Virus record (IMG/VR): IMGVR_UViG_3300013018_000010
Coordinates: 1 to 33,488 of that record
Reading direction: 5' to 3' (one strand)
Source of the DNA: a virus
Length of the DNA stretch: 33,488 nucleotides
Both the position numbers and the translations under genes were made by a program. The notes beneath the pieces were generated by a model. It had not been told where the DNA came from. It did no database searches and was given only the letters and a program-made list of their open reading frames with translations. Positions 8,176 through 14,800 of the stretch are shown here, in pieces. Every line of letters starts with the position of its first letter. Position 1 is the first letter of the stretch.

Positions 8176-8856
8176 ATGCCTAGCTATCAGAGTTTTTCAG
8201 GTTCAGATATAACAGCGACCTTTGGCGGTCGTGTAATTGGTGAACTTTTAAGTATCAATTGGAGTGTCACTAGAGAAAAAGCTCCAAACTATACAATGGG
8301 CTTTAAAAACCCAAGAGGATTTGCTCGTGGACGCAGAGGTATTGCAGGTTCTTTGGTGTTTGGTGTTTTTGATAGAAACGCACTGCTTGCTGAAATGAGA
8401 AAGGGTGGACGTAGTTCACTTATAGATGGAGAAGCTGCAAGATACTACTCCTATAAAGCATCTTCTGAAACAGGAGAAAGATTCGTAGAACTTCCTGGTG
8501 GAAGAGACCTTTATCAGCCAGAATCATTTAACGATATGATGAGCAGAACAGCAAACAATCAGGGCTTACTAGAAGCTACTGAATTTACAAATGATGTAGA
8601 GTATGCAGACCAGCTGATGCCCTTCGACATAACAGTAAACTTCGTTAATGAGACGGGAGCAAGAGCTAAACTTACTCTTACAGATGTAGAAATTTTAAAT
8701 CAGGGTATGGGTGTTAGTGTTGATGATTTGGCAACAAGTCAAAACTATACATTCGTCTGCCGTGACATTCAGGAACTAACTCCTGTTGATAGAATTGGAA
8801 ATCGTCAGGATAAACCAAGCACATACAATCCAGACCCATTTACAACAGTAGGATAG
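8176..8856 (+). CDS. Major tail tube protein
   Basis: 226 aa, ATG 8176. The N-terminus MPSYQSFSGSDITATFGGRV is followed by GELLSINWSV, a loop rich in Gly/Arg (GFARGRRGIAGSLVFGVFD), and a C-terminal strand pair ending NYTFVCRDIQEL. Two neighbouring genes share this plan (FSGSDI start, GS[RL]I-type loop, FxAQDI end), which marks one tube fold: a small beta-barrel that stacks as hexameric rings to make the inner tube. This copy is the compact one with the best ribosome site and a terminator directly after it, so it is the best candidate for the main tube protein. The insertion at residues about 75-145 (KGGRSSLIDGEAARYY) is a surface loop missing from the second paralogue. Confidence 0.85.
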   Translation: MPSYQSFSGSDITATFGGRVIGELLSINWSVTREKAPNYTMGFKNPRGFARGRRGIAGSLVFGVFDRNALLAEMRKGGRSSLIDGEAARYYSYKASSETGERFVELPGGRDLYQPESFNDMMSRTANNQGLLEATEFTNDVEYADQLMPFDITVNFVNETGARAKLTLTDVEILNQGMGVSVDDLATSQNYTFVCRDIQELTPVDRIGNRQDKPSTYNPDPFTTVG

Positions 8857-8876
8857 AAAAATAATTGACAAAACTT

Positions 8877-8911
8877 AAGGGTGTGAGGCGAGAGTTTCAT
8901 GCCCTTTTTTT
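8877..8911 (+). terminator. Intrinsic terminator after the tube gene
   Basis: AAGGGTGTGAG (8877-8887) pairs with TTCATGCCCTT (8896-8906), including three G-T wobbles, and the arm runs into a stretch of seven T (8905-8911). It lies 20 nt after the tube stop codon and would reduce transcription of the two minor tube paralogues downstream. Confidence 0.85.
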
Positions 8912-8929
8912 AAGAAAAGAGGTGTTTGA

Positions 8930-10039
8930 ATGCCTACTTATCAAAGTGGATATGCAGGTACTGATATAGTCTGTGTTTTTAAATTTCCTGACTTTGTAAA
9001 AAAAGAACCCTTAGTTTTTGGAGAACTTGCAACAATAAGCTTTAGTACCTACAGAGATAAATTTCCTGTAAGAGCACTGGGCCATGTTAATGCAAAGGGC
9101 TATACAAAAGCTGGCAGAACAGTAGCCGGGTCTTTAATCTTTACGATGTTTGAAAAGTCAATAATAAATCAAATTGTAGAAGAAATATATTCAAAAAAGT
9201 TTAATATTATACCTGATGAACTGCCTGCATTTTCAATAGATATAACAATGGCTAATGAGTACGGCAACAAAACCCATATAGCATTATTTGGTGTTGAGAT
9301 TGTAGAGGGAAATCAGGACATGACAGTTGATAATCTGCAGACAAATGAGCAGTATTCTTTCGTTGCTCAAGATATTGTTTTGGTAGACTCCGAAAAAAAG
9401 CCTGGAGTTTTATCCTATTATAACCCGGTAACAGAAAGCAGAGAGGTCAATATCGATAAGGATATGACACTAAGAGAGTTGGAAAAAGAGTTCCACTACA
9501 CATATCAGGTACCAGAAAATCAAAAAATTGAAGAAACAAAAGTAGCATCAAAAGTTAATGAGAACACTCCGTATGATGAAATTAGAGCAAGCAATGAAAA
9601 GAGAATAGAAGAGTTTATAGGAAATGAAGGTTTGGCAACAGTACTTGCTGCTATTAACTATGCAGAGGGTGACATAAACCATCAAAACCCTGAAAAAAGG
9701 GCCTCAGTTCCTTACGGAACAACAGGCTTTAAATCTAACGGATATAAATTTGTCCATCAGTCAAACAATGACTTTTTTAATAATGTGGTCGACAACCTAG
9801 ACTTAAAAGATAATACAAATGCCTGGTTTGCCGCAAGCTCTGCAACTACTGTAACTGACTGGTGGGAAGGTTGGCTTGAGAACAACAACAGAAGCTTGAG
9901 TACCAACTTTAATGATTTGAGCGAGTCAGAACAGAAAGATTTTCTTTATTATCTTGGAAGCAATTACGCTCCTGGAGATGCTCACCATCTTAATGAGAAC
10001 TGGTATCCAAACGTTATTAAATATATTTATGGGAGCTGA
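8930..10039 (+). CDS. Tube-fold paralogue with C-terminal extra domain (possible lysozyme-like)
   Basis: 369 aa, ATG 8930, ribosome site AGAGGTG. Residues 1-165 align by eye with the main tube protein: MPTYQSGYAGTDIVCVF, FGELATISFSTYRDKFP, GRTVAGSLIFTMFE and YSFVAQDIVLV occur in the same order. Residues about 166-215 form a charged linker. Residues about 216-369 are a separate, mostly helical domain with AAINYAEGDINHQNP (E246) and YGTTGF, then a Trp-rich stretch (DWWEGW). The AEG...NP...YGT arrangement recalls lysozyme/transglycosylase-like folds where the Glu is catalytic, but I cannot confirm that and confidence in it is low. In T4, extra tube-fold proteins (gp48, gp54) start the tube on the baseplate. 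A similar initiator carrying a wall-degrading domain would fit. Confidence 0.75.
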   Translation: MPTYQSGYAGTDIVCVFKFPDFVKKEPLVFGELATISFSTYRDKFPVRALGHVNAKGYTKAGRTVAGSLIFTMFEKSIINQIVEEIYSKKFNIIPDELPAFSIDITMANEYGNKTHIALFGVEIVEGNQDMTVDNLQTNEQYSFVAQDIVLVDSEKKPGVLSYYNPVTESREVNIDKDMTLRELEKEFHYTYQVPENQKIEETKVASKVNENTPYDEIRASNEKRIEEFIGNEGLATVLAAINYAEGDINHQNPEKRASVPYGTTGFKSNGYKFVHQSNNDFFNNVVDNLDLKDNTNAWFAASSATTVTDWWEGWLENNNRSLSTNFNDLSESEQKDFLYYLGSNYAPGDAHHLNENWYPNVIKYIYGS

Positions 10040-10044
10040 TAATA

Positions 10045-10785
10045 TTGCAACCACAACCAAGTGTTAATTACGAAAGATTTCCAAGTGAATACTTTTCTGG
10101 CAGTGATATCAGGGTATATTTTGAAGATGTACTAATCGATGAAATCACAGACTTACAGTTCGTGATGGAGGAAAGGGTTTTGCCGATACACGGCTATAAT
10201 TCTTTTACCTACGATGCTGTAGCAAGAGGTTCAAGAATAGTGCAAGGCACATTTGCAATAAACTTCAAAGAAGCTGACTATTTAAGAAAGGCTATCAGAG
10301 AAGTTATAGAAGATAAAAGTGAGTTTGATATCTCTCAAAACTATATAGCAAAAGAGCAGGATGTAAATGAGGGTTATTTAGAAAATGAGCTTGAAGAAAG
10401 AGATAAGCTTTATGAATATCTTGAAAGAGGCTGGAGCACCAAATTCGACAGGATGGCCACAGAATATGAAGATAAAATCTGGGGCGGAGTCAATAAGAAT
10501 ATAAACTACAGCAGAGATAATAAAGCTTTTTTTCAGTCAAAAGATAATTCAGATGAAACCTTTGATATTCTAATTACTTACGGTCCTTACAGCAAAGATA
10601 GACTCTATGCTAAAGAGGGTTTTGGCAATGAGAAAGAATTAAACTATTACCAAAATGTTAATAACGGCACAGTCCGTTCAATAAATAATATACAGATAAC
10701 AGGCTTATCACAGGTCATTGATGGCAGTGGTAAACCAATCAAAGAAGTTTATAATTTTCTAGCACAAGATTTAGATAGAGCATAA
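10045..10785 (+). CDS. Third tube-fold paralogue
   Basis: 246 aa from TTG 10045, with GGGAG (10031-10035) in good position. No in-frame ATG lies near the N-terminus, and the sequence before FSGSDIRVYFEDV is needed to match the paralogues. It shares the FSGSDI start, a strand-loop around GSRIVQGTFAINF, and the final YNFLAQDLDRA, which correspond to the equivalent segments of the two genes before it. A charged helical insertion (residues about 95-165) replaces the Gly/Arg loop. The weak TTG start and the terminator upstream of the pair suggest a minor protein, probably a special ring at the baseplate or head end of the tube. The paralogy is seen directly; the exact place in the virion is inferred. 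Confidence 0.72.
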   Translation: MQPQPSVNYERFPSEYFSGSDIRVYFEDVLIDEITDLQFVMEERVLPIHGYNSFTYDAVARGSRIVQGTFAINFKEADYLRKAIREVIEDKSEFDISQNYIAKEQDVNEGYLENELEERDKLYEYLERGWSTKFDRMATEYEDKIWGGVNKNINYSRDNKAFFQSKDNSDETFDILITYGPYSKDRLYAKEGFGNEKELNYYQNVNNGTVRSINNIQITGLSQVIDGSGKPIKEVYNFLAQDLDRA

Positions 10786-10794
10786 AAATATTAC

Positions 10795-10813
10795 ATAACC
10801 TTAAGGGGGTTAT
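10795..10813 (+). promoter_or_regulatory. Hairpin holding the ribosome site of the first chaperone gene
   Basis: ATAACC (10795-10800) pairs with GGTTAT (10808-10813) around the loop TTAAGGG. The Shine-Dalgarno AAGGGGG (10803-10809) lies in the loop and 3' arm, 8 nt before ATG 10818. Folding would lower translation and could make chaperone output depend on ribosome traffic. Confidence 0.5.
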
Positions 10814-10817
10814 ATTA

Positions 10818-11189
10818 ATGGCAAAAGAACAATTCAACAATCAGATGGAAAAAGGAACAGAAAAGGTATTTGAGGGTGGCCCAACAAAAGACGCTGTAGA
10901 AAACTGGAAAAACCAATTCGGTGGAGATATTTATATGACAGAATTCGACACAGAGACTTTTATCTGGAGACCAATCTCAAGACTAGAATTTAAAAAGATT
11001 GTTAATGCAGAAGGCAATCAGGACGATTTCTATAGAGAAGAAAGGGTAACAGAGCTGTGTGTATTATGGCCAGAAAATTACAGCCATGATGATATTATTG
11101 ACGGCAAAGCTGGTGTTCCTGCTGTTTTAGCAGACCAGATTATGAATAAATCAGGCTTCTTACCAACAACAGGAGCTAAAAAGCTGTAA
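10818..11189 (+). CDS. Tail assembly chaperone 1
   Basis: 123 aa, ATG 10818. It lies in the fixed position of tail assembly chaperones, between tube genes and the tape-measure-position gene. The core FIWRPISRLEFKKIV, then EERVTELCVLWPENY and GVPAVLADQIMNKSGF, corresponds segment by segment to the next gene (FVFRPLTKFEYFEYI, EKISEICVLYPRDY, GIPDVLFKEIKEVSGF). This core resembles the N-terminal domain of the G/GT-type chaperones that coat the tape-measure protein during tube assembly. Its last codons are GCT AAA AAG CTG TAA. The downstream gene is in the -1 frame relative to this one, and that frame is open from the AAAAAG to the next ATG, as in chaperone pairs made by programmed frameshifting. 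The heptamer T AAA AAG is not a standard slippery site, however. Confidence 0.75.
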   Translation: MAKEQFNNQMEKGTEKVFEGGPTKDAVENWKNQFGGDIYMTEFDTETFIWRPISRLEFKKIVNAEGNQDDFYREERVTELCVLWPENYSHDDIIDGKAGVPAVLADQIMNKSGFLPTTGAKKL

Positions 11190-11203
11190 AGAGGGGATTT
11201 AAT

Positions 11204-11836
11204 ATGCTAAAAAAAATTAAGAGATTTTTAAAATCTTTAATAAAAGATGACGGCATAAAACCTCAAAAAACTGAAAGTAGTTCTCTTCTTGAAAGTAAGA
11301 CGAAAATAGTAGAGCTTAAAAGAGAGCATAAAGATATTTTTGTAATAAACATCAAAGGGCTTGAATTTGTTTTCAGGCCCCTTACAAAATTTGAATATTT
11401 TGAGTATATTTTAAATAATCCAGGTGTTAAAGAAGTTTGTCTTGCAGAGAAAATATCGGAAATCTGTGTATTATATCCAAGGGATTACGATTTCAAAAAT
11501 CCGGACTATGCAGGGATTCCTGATGTGCTATTTAAGGAAATAAAAGAGGTATCTGGTTTTACAAATAACGACCTTTTAAAAGCAAAAGCAAATGAGTATC
11601 GTTCCGTGATAGCAAATGATTTTGACAAACAAATGGAAAACATTATAATAACAGCCTTTCCTCATGTAACTTTAGAAGAGATTAGGGGCTGGGACATGTA
11701 TAAACTTTTAGATTATTTTACTAGGGCTGAATGGATTATCCAGAATTTAATGCCTATGCACCAGCTTCCACATCAGCAAAGCGATGAGGTTCAAGAGCCG
11801 CAAAACAGAGGCTCCTCATTTTTCGGACAAAGATAG
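11204..11836 (+). CDS. Tail assembly chaperone 2 (duplicate with C-terminal extension)
   Basis: 210 aa, ATG 11204, own ribosome site AGAGGGG (11190-11196). Residues about 45-120 are a diverged copy of the previous protein. Residues about 125-190 add a helical domain (ANDFDKQMENIIITAF, then GWDMYKLLDYFTRAEWIIQNLM), followed by a Gln/Pro-rich tail. The long-form chaperone (gpGT type) likewise has the short form plus a C-terminal tape-binding part. Here the two forms seem to be separate paralogous genes, though a low-level -1 fusion from the first gene cannot be excluded. An eight-A run (11209-11216) near the start could cause slippage. It would act only during assembly and be absent from mature tails. 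Confidence 0.7.
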   Translation: MLKKIKRFLKSLIKDDGIKPQKTESSSLLESKTKIVELKREHKDIFVINIKGLEFVFRPLTKFEYFEYILNNPGVKEVCLAEKISEICVLYPRDYDFKNPDYAGIPDVLFKEIKEVSGFTNNDLLKAKANEYRSVIANDFDKQMENIIITAFPHVTLEEIRGWDMYKLLDYFTRAEWIIQNLMPMHQLPHQQSDEVQEPQNRGSSFFGQR

Positions 11837-11847
11837 AGGTGAAATAG

Positions 11848-14800
11848 ATGGCTGCAAACAGATACATAGAGAGGTATAAAAAAGGCCTCCAGCAAAGAGA
11901 AGAAAAAAGACAGTCTAAAATGGCCTGGTCTAAAACAAATAAATTTCTAACAGGTGCAGCCGCAATTACAGCAGGTGCATTTGCAGCCCACACACTTCAC
12001 CCCAAAGGTATAATAGGAGCTTTAGAGAGTGTAGCAAAGCCCACAAATGCTGCCTTTGGAGCCTTCAAAAGCACAATGGATAGATATGTGTCAGGTTCCG
12101 GGCACGGAGTTTTAAAGGGTGTTGATACAGCTATAAACGCTGTTGATGTATTTAATAATCCAAAGGGTGCAGTAGACCATTTTAGAAGTACATATAAAAG
12201 TATTGCAAAAAGAACAGACGACTTACATATAGATATTTTAAGAAAACAGAAAACAAATGTTATTGACGGAATTAAAAAGGCATTAAAAAGAGATGCTATC
12301 AGCACTCAGGCAAATAAGAATTTAAATAAATTTATCGAAGATAATGAAGGCGACTTAGCCAAAATAGCCTCTGATTTTCAGAAAAAAAACCAGTACAGAC
12401 TTTCAAAGCTAAGTTCTGGCGATAAAAAAGAAGTTAACTATGCACTTGCAAAATTAGACTCATTTAATGAAGCTAATAAAGAAATTAGAGATAGTGCACA
12501 AAAAATGATATTTGACAGTATATCAGGGGCTTCAGAGGCCAGACCAAAGAATGTAGAGAATATTCAGGCAGATGCCTTAAAGAAAATGATGGATGAGATT
12601 GTAGAAAACCAGCAGTCCCAGAGTTCATTTATAAAGAAAAAGTTTAATAATATTTTTGGATACAAAAACGCAACGGTGGATGACCTTTTAAATTATGGTG
12701 ACGACTTTTTAGATGATGAGAGCAGAAAGTTTTTAAACACTTTAAAGATAAACCACGGTGCTGACTTTAAAAAGTTTGTAGTAGATGACAGCCTATACAT
12801 GTACAAAGGTAAGGTTGTTGATTCCAGAAACTTCAAAAAGCTTGGCAGAAATATTCGCTCAGGATTTTCTGGTGGTATTTTAGGTCACTTAACTTACCAG
12901 AGAGACTTAATGGCCATGAATGATTTCTCTAAGAGAGCTGGAACACTGATTCGTTCAGGCTACAATGTACCAACACTTGAAGGCTATGGAGTTTTAGGAA
13001 AAGACGGAGTTTTAAAAGAGTCATTAATTTCTGTTGGAGATAACATATACAGACTAAATGATATGTCAAAACCTCTGGCTGAAGGCTTCCACCTAGCTTC
13101 AGGAAGGTACGGCTCTACTAAGAGATTAGTGTCAAGTATGTCTGGAGTTAACGCTCCTGACTGGAGTAATGAAAGGACATACAATTGGCTTTTAGATGTA
13201 GGGGGCAAGAGACAGCCGGGGCTTTTAACAAAGTTTAAATCTATTTTTACAAAATCTAAAGACCCACTATATTTCAAAAATGAAATGAACAGGCTCTTTA
13301 CAGTAACAGAAGATATGGCTCAAAAAATACAGTCCGGCACAGCATCATCTGTTCTACCTGAAATAGATTACAGAATGATGAAAGACCTAGAACAGTATAT
13401 GAGACATCAATCATCAGGCTTTGGTCATGAGATGTTAGAAAAGGTCCTTCGTGATTTAGATGGTACAGAAATCAGCTCAAAACTAAAGGGATTAAAATTT
13501 GATACAGAAGATGACCTTGTTGAATCATATATTAAAGTTACAAAAGAGCATCTAGGTAAACAAGGCGCTAAGATGCCAGATGATACATCTCTTAGGGCAA
13601 GGGCTTATAATATTCTTAATACATCAACTCAGAGAAAAAATAAAAGAATATTTGCCGGAAACAAACTGAACGAAGGTAAAGACAGGCTCTTAAGAGATAT
13701 CTCAGAGAAGGTAACTAATCTAAGGGGTAGTGACAGAACCCTAGAGATTGCAGAATCAATGTATAAAAATAAGGAGATATCAGGGGCCCAATTTGTTGAA
13801 ATAAATAAATCAGTTGCAAGCTTTAAAATAAGCGGTTCTATGGACGGCTCATCATTTGATGGAGCTGAAATCACTAAGATTCTAGCAGGCAAGAAAGACC
13901 CTTATGTAAGGCTTGCTATTGAAGATTCACTAAAAGAAACACACCCTGCTTTTGGCTTCGGAAGGGTTAAGGAATTCCAAGAAAACTTCCACGGAGATGT
14001 ACTTCCGGTAAAGAAGTTCAACCCTAAGATTTTAAACGACTGGAAGTCAGTTATAACCGGCGGTCGCAATGACATGTCCAAAGTTAATAAGGGAACCCTT
14101 TTAACTTACGGTATGATGCACAGACTAAATGATATGGTAAGGCATTTTGATTTTATGCCTCTTGCTATGTCAGATGACAGTATGGGCTCACCTTTATCAA
14201 CATTTGGCAACATTATGGCTAAAAGAGTTATGCCGATTTACGCTGGTGTTACAGCCTTAAAATATACAAGCGATTACTGGTCTGAAATATCAGGTAGTGG
14301 ATACACACTAGAACAGCACAAAGAAAGAGCAAAGGCAAATGCAACCTTAAGACTATCAAAGTTTAAAGATGCAACAGGCCTTACAAGTGCTTTCAAATTT
14401 TTTGATAGGGTAACTCCGGGAAATGAAGGTATAAAGGCAAGTGTTAATAAGCTTCCTTTCATTGGACCTTTAGCTCCTTTAACAATAGGTATGGAAGCCC
14501 TAAATTCTGTCGGAACATTCAGCGGCAGAACTGAAAAAGAGTGGGTAGATTACTTCAATACAGGAGAGGACCCGGTCAGAAAGGGTAGGTACTGGATATT
14601 AGGTTCAACCCCCTGGATGGGTGAAAGTATAGACCACTACGAACCAAATAGCTATAGACAGGCTATGAGTCAGTGGGAATATACAGATACGGTTTACGGC
14701 TCAAGAGAAAATTACTGGGCTCACAGCTGGATGCCTACTCCAACAGAACCTCTTGCACCAGTTAAACGCTTCGTGACGGACAGGTACTGGTTTGAAAAGA

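Noticed and set aside
8865-8893. TTGACA after the tube gene as a promoter -35 box
   Set aside because: Seventeen bases downstream there is CGAGAG, not a -10 box, and the region is occupied by the terminator stem.
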